A stretch of DNA of 38,039 nucleotides from Bacteroidota bacterium (GTDB taxonomy: Bacteria; Bacteroidota; Bacteroidia; Chitinophagales; Chitinophagaceae), in NCBI GenBank assembly GCA_023391015.1, contig JAEWBT010000072.1, positions 1 through 38,039 of the forward strand. The letters are read 5' to 3'. A program made the position numbers and the translations under genes. Positions 1 through 7,113 of the stretch are shown here, one piece after another (within the stretch, counting starts at the first letter, position 1; each line of letters begins with the position of its first letter). The notes beneath the pieces are model-generated. The model was not told where the DNA came from. It saw only the letters and a program-made list of their open reading frames with translations, and did not search any database.

Positions 1-1
1 C

Positions 2-565
2 ACCTTTTACGTGAGCGAAAATCCCGCCTGGGTCTTGCGCACGCACACTTCAAGCGTACAGGCCCGTTTGCTGGAAAAAGAAAAGCCGCCGGTGCGTGTA
101 ATTTGTCCCGGTCGGGTGTACCGCAACGAAACCATTTCGGCGCGCGCCCATTGCTTTTTCCACCAGTGCGAAGGTTTGTACGTGGACAAAGGCGTGTCCT
201 TCGCCGACCTCAAAGCGACGCTTTATCAGTTTGTGGAAGAGCTGTTTGGCGCGGAGGTCAAAATCCGGTTTCGCCCGTCGTATTTTCCTTTCACCGAGCC
301 GAGCGCCGAAATGGATATTTCCTGTACGGTGTGCGGTGGCAAGGGATGCAGCCTGTGCAAACAAACCGGTTGGGTAGAAATCCTCGGCTGCGGCATGGTG
401 CATCCCAATCTGCTACGCAACTTCGGCATCGACCCGGAAATCTACACTGGTTTTGCCTTCGGCATGGGCATTGAGCGCATCACCCAAATCCTGTATCGCG
501 TCAACGACCTGCGCTTGTATTCGCAAAATGATTTGCGGTTTCTGAAACAGTTTCAGGCGCTGTAG
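2..565 (+). CDS. pheS: Phenylalanine--tRNA ligase alpha subunit, C-terminal part (5' end outside window)
   Basis: This is the catalytic C-terminal part of the class II synthetase subunit that charges tRNA-Phe; the enzyme is an alpha2beta2 tetramer in the cytoplasm. The reading frame is open from the window edge, so the N-terminal coiled coil and the true start lie upstream. Visible class II signatures are the motif 2 stretch (VICPGRVYRNE), the FTEPSAEMDI segment that follows the 'RPSYFPF' strand, and the motif 3 stretch GFAFGMGIERI near the C-terminus. A C-x2-C-x6-C-x2-C set lies between motifs 2 and 3 (CTVCGGKGCSLC), as in many bacterial PheS proteins. The stop at 563-565 is followed at once by an inverted-repeat element. 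The assignment is secure; pheT is not in the window. Confidence 0.97.
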   Translation, partial: TFYVSENPAWVLRTHTSSVQARLLEKEKPPVRVICPGRVYRNETISARAHCFFHQCEGLYVDKGVSFADLKATLYQFVEELFGAEVKIRFRPSYFPFTEPSAEMDISCTVCGGKGCSLCKQTGWVEILGCGMVHPNLLRNFGIDPEIYTGFAFGMGIERITQILYRVNDLRLYSQNDLRFLKQFQAL

Positions 566-568
566 CGC

Positions 569-746
569 CATGTTTTATGTTTCATGTATCATAAAGATTT
601 AGATGGTTTATAAAAGTCGGACAATGCCTGTAGGAGGTCTTTTGTCATCCCCGAAGGGGAACTTGCCGGCTTGCGTCCCCAAAGACCATGTTCCGCCCAG
701 ACAAAAGAAAATCCACAGTCCTATGAAACATGACACATAAAACATG
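569..746. repeat. Intergenic element bounded by a 26-nt inverted repeat
   Basis: The arms at 569-594 and 721-746 are inverted copies with about four mismatches; the outer 19 nt (569-587 and 728-746) differ at one position and begin with CATGTTTTATG. The right arm ends exactly on the ATG of the next gene. Inside are further complementary pairs: TCTTTTGTC (638-646) with GACAAAAGA (700-708), GGTCTTT (636-642) with AAAGACC (681-687), and a CCCC-GAA-GGGG hairpin. It carries no coding frame I can support. It could fold as a cruciform or as a structured RNA leader; function unknown. Confidence 0.6.
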
Positions 747-1724
747 AAACATCTCGTTACCGGCGCGTCCGGGTTTATCGGTTCGTATCTCGTCCAGGCA
801 CTTTCGGAAAAGGGCTATGCGGTGCGGGCGCTGTACCGGAATACGCCGCCCCCGCCGGAGCTACAAAACCTGCCCGGCGTGGAGTGGCTGCGCTGTGATT
901 TGCTGGATGTCTTTGATGTGGAAACAGCATTGCAGGGCGTGGAAAAAGTGATTCACTGCGCCGCCGCCGTTTCGTTTGAAAGCGGTGACGCCGAAACCCT
1001 GCTGCACAATAACCGCGAAACGACCGCTAACCTCGTTAATGAAATGATTCTTTCCGGTCCGCGGCGCATCATTCACGTGAGCAGCGTGGCGGCCATTGGG
1101 CGCAGCAAAGAAGGCGAGGTGCTGACCGAAGAGGTGTTGTGGGAAGAAAGCAGCGCCAACAGCGTATATGCCCGTAGCAAATGGGCTGCCGAAACCGAGG
1201 TGTGGCGCGGCGCAGGCGAAGGCCTTTCGGTAGCGATTGTAAATCCCGGAATTGTGCTGGGTGCGCCGTTTGCAGAAAGTGGCTGGCAAACCGGCTCGGC
1301 CTCGCTGATGCGGGTCGTGGACGGCGAATTTCCGTTTTATACCGAGGGCGTAAACGGCTGGGTGGATGTGAAAGACGTGGTGGCTGCCGTGCTTTTATTG
1401 TTGGAAAGCGATGTGGAAGAAGAGCGGTTTATCCTGGCCGAAAATCATTCCTACAAAGATGTTTTTACCCAAATGGCCCACGCGCTGGGCAAAAAGCCGC
1501 CTCACATCCGCGCAACACCATTTATGAGTGGATTGGTCTGGCGCTGGAATGCCGTTAAAAAAGTATTTGGCAAGCGCTCTACAGTTACCCGTGAAACCGC
1601 CCGGACGGCCAATCAGAAAGTGTATTACAGCAGCGAAAAATTCCGGAAAACCTTCTCTCATTTCCGGTTTACGCCGCTAAAAGAAACCGTTGAAAAAATG
1701 GCGGGGCGCTACCAACAGAAGTGA
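744..1724 (+). CDS. NAD(P)-dependent epimerase/dehydratase (extended SDR family)
   Basis: A 326-residue protein of the extended short-chain dehydrogenase/reductase family, soluble and cytoplasmic. The N-terminal Rossmann motif GASGFIGS (residues 7-14) binds the dinucleotide, a conserved HCAAAVS stretch follows near residue 71, the active-site serine lies in HVSSVAAIG near residue 113, and the catalytic YxxxK is YARSK (Tyr142, Lys146). The length is typical of dihydroflavonol-4-reductase-like or nucleoside-sugar epimerase-like members. The substrate cannot be read from the sequence; a sugar nucleotide or sterol/flavonol-like carbonyl are both possible. The ATG forms the end of the upstream inverted repeat, and the stop codon overlaps the first ATTGGAC word of the downstream repeat array, so the gene is tightly framed by two repeat elements. 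It has no obvious operon partner. Confidence 0.9.
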   Translation: MKHLVTGASGFIGSYLVQALSEKGYAVRALYRNTPPPPELQNLPGVEWLRCDLLDVFDVETALQGVEKVIHCAAAVSFESGDAETLLHNNRETTANLVNEMILSGPRRIIHVSSVAAIGRSKEGEVLTEEVLWEESSANSVYARSKWAAETEVWRGAGEGLSVAIVNPGIVLGAPFAESGWQTGSASLMRVVDGEFPFYTEGVNGWVDVKDVVAAVLLLLESDVEEERFILAENHSYKDVFTQMAHALGKKPPHIRATPFMSGLVWRWNAVKKVFGKRSTVTRETARTANQKVYYSSEKFRKTFSHFRFTPLKETVEKMAGRYQQK

Positions 1725-1912
1725 TTGGACGTCGCTGGGCGACATTGGACGGCCTCTGGCCATTGGAAAATTGGACGGCTGCGCCATGGTTACTTACATT
1801 ACAGGATTGATGAATTAAGGAGGCGACTCTCTAATCTCCAATAGTGAAGCGGTCCAATTGTCGAAGGCAGTCCAATTTTCCAATTCCCCGCCGGAGGCGG
1901 GGGTGTCCAATT
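1724..1912. repeat. Mirrored ATTGGAC word array with interleaved mini-hairpins
   Basis: ATTGGAC occurs at 1724-1730 and 1744-1750, then ATTGGAAAATTGGACGGC at 1762-1779. The words are separated by stem-loops with 3-nt loops: GTCGC-TGG-GCGAC (1731-1743) and GGCC-TCT-GGCC (1751-1761). The right half repeats the design on the other strand: GTCCAAT at 1852-1858, GCAGTCCAATTTTCCAAT at 1867-1884, a CCCCGCC-GGA-GGCGGGG hairpin at 1886-1902 and GTCCAATT at 1905-1912. The hairpin sequences differ while the words are kept. An open frame starting at 1858 runs through this repeat, but the downstream gene's conserved start is at 1942. Confidence 0.7.
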
Positions 1913-1941
1913 GCGCAGCACCCTTACTTTTGCCCCACATT

Positions 1942-2361
1942 ATGTCGCAGCTCAACCGCCCCATTCGTGTATTGGTCGCCAAAGTAGGTCTTGACGGCCA
2001 CGACCGTGGCGCTAAAGTGATTGCTACCGCCCTGCGCGATGCCGGAATGGAAGTGGTGTACACGGGCCTGCGCCAAACACCGGAAGCGGTGGTCGCCGCC
2101 GCCTTGCAGGAAGACGTGGACGCCATTGGTGTTTCCATATTGAGCGGCGCACACAACACGGTTTTTCCCCGCATTCTGGCCCTGATGAAAGAAAAAGGAC
2201 TGGATGACGTACTCCTCACCGGTGGCGGCATTATTCCCGCCGACGATATGGAAGCCCTGCGCCAACAAGGCGTTGGACAGCTTTTTGCGCCCGGCACTAC
2301 AACAAGCGACATCGCCGAGTACATCCGGGCTTGGGTAACCGAGAACCGGAGTATCGTGTAA
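1942..2361 (+). CDS. Stand-alone cobalamin (B12)-binding domain, mutase small-subunit type
   Basis: A 139-residue protein equal in length and content to the C-terminal B12-binding domain of methylmalonyl-CoA mutase and to the small subunits of acyl-CoA mutases such as 2-hydroxyisobutyryl-CoA mutase. The DxHxxG signature is DGHDRG (residues 18-23), with His20 as the expected lower axial cobalt ligand. The later SILSGAH and TGGGIIP stretches form the rest of the nucleotide-tail pocket. In such enzymes a separate large subunit holds the CoA substrate and radical chemistry; no large subunit is present here, so the partner must be encoded elsewhere. The start at 1942 (MSQLNRP) fits the family. The frame stays open to 1858, but that extension is read from repeat DNA. 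Which mutase it serves is not decided by this sequence. Confidence 0.9.
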   Translation: MSQLNRPIRVLVAKVGLDGHDRGAKVIATALRDAGMEVVYTGLRQTPEAVVAAALQEDVDAIGVSILSGAHNTVFPRILALMKEKGLDDVLLTGGGIIPADDMEALRQQGVGQLFAPGTTTSDIAEYIRAWVTENRSIV

Positions 2362-2376
2362 TACCATTCCGCTTCT

Positions 2377-2404
2377 GTAGAGACAAGGCATGCCTTGCCT
2401 CTAC
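2377..2404. repeat. 28-bp palindrome, GTAGAGAC family (copy 1)
   Basis: A near-perfect 28-bp palindrome begins GTAGAGACAAGGCA and is followed by its reverse complement with a single T-to-C change. The same family recurs at 12106-12133 (perfect) and in decayed form at 5648-5670. It lies 15 nt after the stop of the B12-binding protein and may end its transcript, though it has no T-run. Confidence 0.75.
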
Positions 2405-2469
2405 CTACCGTCAGATGCGCGGGTCATCACCCCTTTTCTGCCTTTCTGGCATCTTTTCCGTTCGGGCTT

Positions 2470-2477
2470 GATATTTG
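2470..2477 (+). promoter_or_regulatory. Possible -7 element of the clpP pair (GATATTTG)
   Basis: GATATTTG differs at one position from the Bacteroidota -7 consensus TAnnTTTG and lies 31 nt before the clpP start. No clear -33 TTTG is seen upstream. The weak match makes this a suggestion only. Confidence 0.3.
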
Positions 2478-2508
2478 TTCTCTAAGAAAGACTGAAAATA
2501 ATCTCCGA

Positions 2509-3228
2509 ATGAATCCAAAGGAATTTAGAAAATATGCCGTCGGACACCTGGGCATGTCCGGAAATACGCTGGATGATTACAGCGCTAAAGTGGACATCCC
2601 GATGCCGACCAATCTGACGCCTTACATCATTGAAGAGCGTCCGATGAACGTGGCCCAGATGGATGTTTTTTCCCGCCTGATGATGGACCGCATCATCTTC
2701 CTGGGCACCGGAATTGACGACCAGGTGGCCAATATCGTAACCGCGCAATTGCTGTTTCTGGAAAGCGTGGATCGCACCCGCGATGTACAGATGTACCTGA
2801 ACTCACCCGGCGGCTCGGTGTATGCCGGCCTTGGCATCTATGACACGATGCAGGTGATCAACCCCGACGTGAGCACGATTTGCACCGGTATTGCGGCCTC
2901 CATGGGTGCAGTGCTGATGTGCGCAGGCGCGGAAGGCAAGCGCACGGCGCTGCGCCACAGCCGGATTATGCTCCACCAGCCGTCGTCGGCGATTGGCGGA
3001 CAGGCAACCGATATTGAAATCACCGTGAAGGAAATCCAGCGGGTAAAGAAAAACCTGTACACCGTTATTTCCGAGCACACCGGTCAGTCCTACGAAAAAG
3101 TGGCTGCCGACTGCGACCGCGACTACTGGATGATTGCCGAAGAAGCAAAGGAATACGGTCTTGTGGACGAGGTGCTGGGTGTAAATCCCAAAAAAGTAAA
3201 GGCAAAAAAGGAAGAAGAAGCTTCCTAA
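2509..3228 (+). CDS. clpP: ATP-dependent Clp protease proteolytic subunit (first copy)
   Basis: A 239-residue ClpP, the serine peptidase barrel that degrades unfolded or tagged proteins handed over by ClpX or ClpA/C in the cytoplasm. The full triad is present: Ser131 in GIAASMGA, His156 in IMLHQP and Asp205 in DRDYWM; the oxyanion strand LNSPGG is at about 98-102. The first 38 residues include a possible propeptide. The lysine/glutamate-rich C-terminal tail (KKVKAKKEEEAS) extends beyond the usual fold. The start at 2509 is chosen because the open frame upstream, back to 2395, begins inside the palindromic repeat and has no family similarity. A second clpP follows after 63 nt on the same strand, so the two are probably cotranscribed; clpX is not in the window. 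Confidence 0.95.
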   Translation: MNPKEFRKYAVGHLGMSGNTLDDYSAKVDIPMPTNLTPYIIEERPMNVAQMDVFSRLMMDRIIFLGTGIDDQVANIVTAQLLFLESVDRTRDVQMYLNSPGGSVYAGLGIYDTMQVINPDVSTICTGIAASMGAVLMCAGAEGKRTALRHSRIMLHQPSSAIGGQATDIEITVKEIQRVKKNLYTVISEHTGQSYEKVAADCDRDYWMIAEEAKEYGLVDEVLGVNPKKVKAKKEEEAS

Positions 3229-3291
3229 GCGCCCTTTTTTCGGAAATTTCCGGAAATCATTCTCTTTAAATTTCAAAGAAATAAAAGCAAA

Positions 3292-3957
3292 ATGCTGAAC
3301 GATAAATATCTGCACCTGCCGTTCCGTCAGGATGAAGACGGCGACGATGACGACCGCACACCCGATGAAGAAAACCTGCCTGCTGCCGAGCCCCAACACC
3401 CGCTTTCGATGTGGGCGAAGCGCTCCGACGAGCTGTTTTTTGAAAAGCGGGCGGTGTATCTCTGGGGCGCGGTGGAAGACAAATCTGCCAAAGACATCGT
3501 GAACCGCCTCTTGTTGCTGGACGCCGACAAGCCGGGGGAAGAAATCAAATTTTTCATTAACTCGCCGGGCGGCGTGGTGACGAGTGGCATGGTGATCTAT
3601 GACGTGATGCAGATGATCAAGTCGCCGGTGCGCACCATTTGCATGGGTCTGGCTGCGTCTATGGGCTCTATCCTGTTGGCGGGCGGCACCAAAGGCAAGC
3701 GCGGCATTTTCCCGCATGGGGAGGTGATGATCCACCAGCCATCCCTGGGCGGCTATATGCGCGGCGTAAGTGCCGACCTAGAAATCCAGGCCATTCAGAT
3801 TAAAAAGACGAAGGAAATGGGCGCTAAAATCCTGAGCGAAGCCACCGGGCAACCATTTGACCGCGTGCTCCGTGATCTGGAGCGCGACTATTGGATGGAC
3901 GCCGAAGAAAGCATCAAGTATGGTATTGTAGACGAGATTCTGGACAAGATGCCGTAA
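3292..3957 (+). CDS. clpP: ATP-dependent Clp protease proteolytic subunit (second copy)
   Basis: A 221-residue ClpP paralogue. The triad is intact: Ser123 in GLAASMGS, His148 in VMIHQP and Asp199 in LERDYWM, and the oxyanion strand INSPGG lies near residue 90. It therefore should be an active peptidase. The N-terminal region differs clearly from the first copy: residues 13-28 are almost all Asp/Glu, and the hydrophobic axial-loop segment is replaced by a shorter linker. Organisms with two ClpPs often form hetero-tetradecamers; that these two do so is inference from adjacency. The spacer from the first copy holds a TTTCCGGAAA palindrome (3247-3256) and another (3965-3974) follows the stop. A terminator hairpin at 3984-4010 ends the unit. 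Confidence 0.94.
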   Translation: MLNDKYLHLPFRQDEDGDDDDRTPDEENLPAAEPQHPLSMWAKRSDELFFEKRAVYLWGAVEDKSAKDIVNRLLLLDADKPGEEIKFFINSPGGVVTSGMVIYDVMQMIKSPVRTICMGLAASMGSILLAGGTKGKRGIFPHGEVMIHQPSLGGYMRGVSADLEIQAIQIKKTKEMGAKILSEATGQPFDRVLRDLERDYWMDAEESIKYGIVDEILDKMP

Positions 3958-3983
3958 GCGAAAATTTCCGGAAATGAATAAAG

Positions 3984-4010
3984 AAGCCCTGCATTCGTGG
4001 GGCTTTTTTT
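3984..4010 (+). terminator. Rho-independent terminator after the clpP pair
   Basis: AAGCCC (3984-3989) pairs with GGGCTT (4000-4005) around a 10-nt loop, and the run of T continues to 4010. It lies 27 nt past the second clpP stop on the same strand. Confidence 0.8.
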
Positions 4011-4040
4011 GCTTAAAAATGCTGAACAAGTGTATCTTAA
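4008..4040 (+). promoter_or_regulatory. Probable promoter of the 4064 lipoprotein gene
   Basis: TTTG at 4008-4011, in the tail of the clpP terminator, is followed after 21 nt by TATCTTAA (4033-4040). This fits the Bacteroidota pattern TTTG / 19-21 nt / TAnnTTTG with the last two positions of the -7 box off consensus. The start codon lies 23 nt downstream. Confidence 0.45.
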
Positions 4041-4063
4041 CTTTAAAATACCCTCAGCATCCT

Positions 4064-4870
4064 ATGAAAATTCCAAAAGGTATTTGGCTGGTATGCGCGC
4101 TTTTCTCTCTTTCCGGCTGTTCAACCAAAAGCTATGTGGCTACCAGTAACTATGCGCCCAATCTGCGCCGGGTAGGAGATTATGAAATAAGCGCTGGCGC
4201 TAAAATCCGTCTTACACCCTTTTTGCCTGCACCGGAAGTCAACGCTGCCTTTTCACCCCTGCCACACATTGGTATCTTAGGAAGTTATCGTCAGGATTTT
4301 AAAAGCCGCTACCCAGATTACAAAGATCACAATGTGCCGACTGAACCTTACCTACGTCAGATACTTGGCGAAATAGGAGTTGGATATTATCATATCCTAA
4401 AGGCTCGATATGGCTTTGCGCTCTATGGAGGGTATAGTGCCGGATCTATACAAAGAAGGGATGACGCACTTCCACTGTCCTCAAAGCGCTGGGCAAGTGA
4501 TCTGAATATCCGTTATCACCGATATTGGCTGATGGCCTATACCACTTTGCTTCGGGGTGAGGCGCAGCATGTAGAAGGCGGTTTTGGTGTTAAAGTCAGC
4601 AGGCAGATATTTGACGAATACCGGGCTGTGGATGGCTTTCCTATACTGGATGATGGTGTAGGTCAGGGGTTCAACAGCTTCGAGCCCTTCCTTTTCGGGC
4701 GGATCGGGAAGGAAACCCACCAACTGCATTTACAGGCGGGTGTCGCTTATCCACAAACCAAAGCATTCGCGGAGCCTTTCTATCCACACCTGAGTGTACA
4801 GTATGTTTTTGTGAGCCCCTTTAAAAAGAAGAAAAACAAGGCATTGGGTGAATCAGTGGAGCACTTTTAA
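4064..4870 (+). CDS. Putative lipoprotein of unknown function
   Basis: A 268-residue protein I do not recognise. It begins with a lipoprotein signal: MKIPK, a hydrophobic stretch (GIWLVCALFSL) and the lipobox LSGC, with Cys at about residue 17, so it should be acylated and held in a membrane, probably the outer membrane. The mature part alternates short hydrophobic and aromatic stretches (GVGYYHILKARYGFALYGGYSAG; HLQAGVAYPQ; LSVQYVFVSPF), a pattern compatible with a small beta-barrel or beta-sandwich surface protein. The start at 4064 is preferred over the open frame back to 3974 because the upstream part crosses the clpP terminator and because the signal begins here. Its own promoter seems to sit over that terminator. 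recO follows after 37 nt on the same strand and may be cotranscribed. Confidence 0.75.
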   Translation: MKIPKGIWLVCALFSLSGCSTKSYVATSNYAPNLRRVGDYEISAGAKIRLTPFLPAPEVNAAFSPLPHIGILGSYRQDFKSRYPDYKDHNVPTEPYLRQILGEIGVGYYHILKARYGFALYGGYSAGSIQRRDDALPLSSKRWASDLNIRYHRYWLMAYTTLLRGEAQHVEGGFGVKVSRQIFDEYRAVDGFPILDDGVGQGFNSFEPFLFGRIGKETHQLHLQAGVAYPQTKAFAEPFYPHLSVQYVFVSPFKKKKNKALGESVEHF

Positions 4871-4907
4871 AACCAACTTCCGGCCCCGAATTTTGTTTTT
4901 ATAAACC

Positions 4908-5645
4908 ATGATTCTATCGCACAGCTGCCTGGTGCTGCGTTCCATAAAATTCGGTGAAACCAGCCTGATAACAACCGCTTTTACCCGCAACAAAGGCGTG
5001 CAAACCTTTATCCTGAAAGGCGTACGTAAAGGCACCAAAACGCGCAGCAGCCGCGCCGGATTATTGCAACCCGCTTCGCAGTTGAATCTCGTGGCCTACG
5101 ACCGGCCGGGCCAAAACATGCACCTGGTGCGCGAGTTTGAGCCGGCCTTCCTATATCAAACCATCACCGAGGAAGTCGTCAAAAACAGCATCGCGCTTTT
5201 TGTCATTGAGATTTTGCTGCGCCTGTTGCCGCCCGACGCGCCTGCGCCTGAAGTCTTTGACTTCGCGACCGCTTTTTTGCAGGACACCGACCGCCTGCCC
5301 GCCGATTTCTGTTCCCACCTGCCGCTTTTTTTTCTCATTCGCTGCGGCGAGCTGATGGGCTACTCGGTTTCCGGAAATTACAGCCCGGAAACGCCTTATC
5401 TGGACTTGGCCGAAGGCGGCTTTTCGCCGAACCCACCCTTTGAAGGCACGCCGCTTTCGCAGGACGACGTCAAACTGATGAATGTGTTTTTGACGGCCCG
5501 CAGCCTGCCCGATATTGTTACCGTGATGGCACCACCGGATGCCCGGCAGCGTGTGCTGGATTGGTACATCGCCTTTCTGCAACGCCACACCGACCATTTG
5601 GGGAATATCCGTTCGCTGCCGGTATTGCGGAGTGTGTTGCATTAA
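4908..5645 (+). CDS. recO: DNA repair protein RecO
   Basis: A 245-residue RecO, which with RecR loads RecA on SSB-coated single-stranded DNA during recombinational gap repair (RecFOR pathway). The N-terminal OB-fold is recognisable: LVLRSIKFGETSLITTAFTRNKGVQTFILKGVRKG (residues about 8-42, cited here as separate strands), including the typical basic loop after the last strand. The rest is the alpha-helical C-terminal domain, with LFFLIRCGELMGY in its central helix. No CxxC zinc site is seen, unlike RecO of some other phyla. One TTTCCGGAAA (5368-5377) is read within the gene as Val-Ser-Gly-Asn. The gene converges on dnaN across a shared bidirectional terminator. Confidence 0.9.
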   Translation: MILSHSCLVLRSIKFGETSLITTAFTRNKGVQTFILKGVRKGTKTRSSRAGLLQPASQLNLVAYDRPGQNMHLVREFEPAFLYQTITEEVVKNSIALFVIEILLRLLPPDAPAPEVFDFATAFLQDTDRLPADFCSHLPLFFLIRCGELMGYSVSGNYSPETPYLDLAEGGFSPNPPFEGTPLSQDDVKLMNVFLTARSLPDIVTVMAPPDARQRVLDWYIAFLQRHTDHLGNIRSLPVLRSVLH

Positions 5646-5647
5646 CG

Positions 5648-5670
5648 GTAGGGACACGATGCGCGTGTCC
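5648..5670. repeat. Decayed GTAGAGAC-family palindrome (copy 2)
   Basis: GTAGGGACACG begins two bases after the recO stop, and GGACACG (5652-5658) pairs with CGTGTCC (5664-5670) around a 5-nt loop. The left arm matches the start of the palindromes at 2377 and 12106 with one change, but the right flank no longer contains the closing CTAC. Confidence 0.45.
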
Positions 5671-5711
5671 GCCTGATGTATGGTGTTGGCGAGAGAACCA
5701 ATTTCAAATAA

Positions 5712-5745
5712 AAGAACAGAGACCCATTCCGGTCCCTGCTCTTTT
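5712..5745. terminator. Bidirectional terminator between recO and dnaN
   Basis: The 13-nt arms 5712-5724 and 5731-5743 pair around the loop CATTCC. On the + strand two positions are A-C mismatches; on the - strand the same positions become G-U wobbles, so the hairpin is fully paired in the dnaN transcript. Short T-runs follow on both strands. Confidence 0.75.
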
Positions 5746-5769
5746 GTCTTTAATCTATCGTCGTTTGTC

Positions 5770-6891
5770 TTACAGCCCCACCATCAGCGGCATCAGCAGC
5801 ATCAGCAAGTCCTCGCCTTCAGCTTCCTCGGAAGGGCGGAAAATGCCGGCGCGTGTTGGGGTGCTCAGCTCCAGGATAATTTCCTCGCCTTCCATGTTTT
5901 GAATCATCTCGTACATCAATTTGGCGTTGAAAGCGATTTTCATGTCTTCGCCGTTGTAGGAACACGGCAGCGTTTCCTTGCCTTCGTAAGAAAAATCCAC
6001 GTCCTGCGCCGAGAGCTGCAACGAATTTCCGGCAATATCCAGCAAGACCTGATTGGTGGTTTTGTTGGCAAAGATGCCCACGCGGCGCAAGGCCGAGGCA
6101 AATGCCCCGCGGTCAATCGCCAGTTTGTAAGGGTTGTCTTTCGGGATAACGGCTTTGTAATCCGGGAAGCGTGCGTCAATCAGGCGGCAGGAAAGGGCCA
6201 GCTTCTCGGTGCTCACAAACAGGTGCGACTCGTTAAACGAAATCTGTAATTGCGTTTCGTCGGCGGGCAACACGGTGCGCAGTTGCTGAAGTGGCTTTTT
6301 GGGCACCACAAAACCGGCCTGCTGCGGGGCTGCGCCGTCGGCGCGGCCATACTTCACGAGGCGGTGCGCATCGGTGGCTACGAATGTGACGCCGTCTTTG
6401 CCCAGCTCGAAATAGACACCGGTCATCGCAGGGCGCAGGGTGTCGGCAGAAACGGCAAAAAGCGATTTATTGATGCTTTCAATCAGGGCAATAGCCGGCA
6501 TGGTGAACGCCGTGGTGTCGGTTGCTGCGGGTTCTTTGGGAAAGTCGTCGGCGCGCTCGCCGCCAATGCGGTATTTTCCGGAAGCTGAGCTCATTTCAAT
6601 ACTGCCGTCGCTTTCGTTGACGTGGAAAGTCACCGGCTGCTCGGGCAGGGTTTTGAGGTACTCAAGCAGAATTTTGGACGGGATGCAGATGCGTCCGTCG
6701 CCCTGTGCTTCGGCCACTTCGATGCTCACGCGCATCATCGTTTCCAGGTCGGTTGCCGTGATCGTCAGCACATTGTCTTTCAGCTCAAAAAGAAAATCTT
6801 CGAGAATGGAAAGCACGGTGTTGGTGGCAATCACGCCGCCTACTTGTTGCAGACTGCGAAGCAAAGCGGTGGAAGAAATAATGAAGCGCAT
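5770..6891 (-). CDS. dnaN: DNA polymerase III beta subunit (sliding clamp)
   Basis: A 373-residue beta clamp, the ring-shaped dimer that tethers the replicative polymerase to DNA. It starts MRFIISSTALLRSLQQVGGVI, runs through three structurally similar clamp domains, and ends in the family's MPLMVGL tail, close to the usual MPMR(L/V) end that lines the client-binding cleft. TAVLMPM-like and ATDAHRLV stretches (domain 2, near residue 170) are typical. The start at 6891 is chosen over an 11-residue upstream extension because the family begins with this M-[KR]-F and because the -7 box at 6922-6929 overlaps the extension. No TTTCCGGAAA lies within the gene. dnaA is not adjacent, unlike in many bacteria. 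The gene follows the TonB receptor on the same strand with a 222-nt gap and has its own promoter. Confidence 0.96.
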   Translation of the reverse strand: MRFIISSTALLRSLQQVGGVIATNTVLSILEDFLFELKDNVLTITATDLETMMRVSIEVAEAQGDGRICIPSKILLEYLKTLPEQPVTFHVNESDGSIEMSSASGKYRIGGERADDFPKEPAATDTTAFTMPAIALIESINKSLFAVSADTLRPAMTGVYFELGKDGVTFVATDAHRLVKYGRADGAAPQQAGFVVPKKPLQQLRTVLPADETQLQISFNESHLFVSTEKLALSCRLIDARFPDYKAVIPKDNPYKLAIDRGAFASALRRVGIFANKTTNQVLLDIAGNSLQLSAQDVDFSYEGKETLPCSYNGEDMKIAFNAKLMYEMIQNMEGEEIILELSTPTRAGIFRPSEEAEGEDLLMLLMPLMVGL

Positions 6892-6921
6892 GGTAGAGGT
6901 TCCCGTTTGAAAAAAGGAAGG

Positions 6922-6929
6922 CAAAGATA
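6922..6929 (-). promoter_or_regulatory. -7 promoter element of dnaN (TATCTTTG)
   Basis: Read on the - strand, TATCTTTG matches TAnnTTTG exactly and lies 30 nt upstream of the dnaN ATG. No convincing -33 TTTG is seen at 19-21 nt. Confidence 0.55.
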
Positions 6930-6994
6930 ACCGGTAGCAGTGGAGAAAATAAGGGGGCTTCCGGGGTCTTAAAAAGGGTATTTTAAAGAAACGA

Positions 6995-7070
6995 TTTCCG
7001 GAAATCTCCGGAAGTTTTTTGCAGCAAAAGACCTGTGTGGCTCACAGAAATCCACAGATTTTTGCAGATC
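6995..7070. repeat. Palindrome pair and CACAGATT-type word repeats upstream of dnaN
   Basis: TTTCCGGAAA (6995-7004) is followed directly by the imperfect copy TCTCCGGAAG. Then 7041-7070 is a degenerate string of CACAGAAAT, CACAGATTT and TGCAGAT words. Similar strings occur at 9363-9392 and, as CGGAT words, at 26501-26545. Confidence 0.5.
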
Positions 7071-7113
7071 TATCCATCGGATTGCTGAAATCTTCTTTGC
7101 GTCCCAAAAGCAC

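Noticed and set aside
1858..1941. Upstream start for the B12-binding protein
   Set aside because: Those 28 codons are read from the ATTGGAC repeat array; the family starts at 1942.
2803..3735. 310-codon - strand frame across both clpP genes
   Set aside because: Spans two well-supported genes on the other strand and contains His/Arg-rich shadow sequence.
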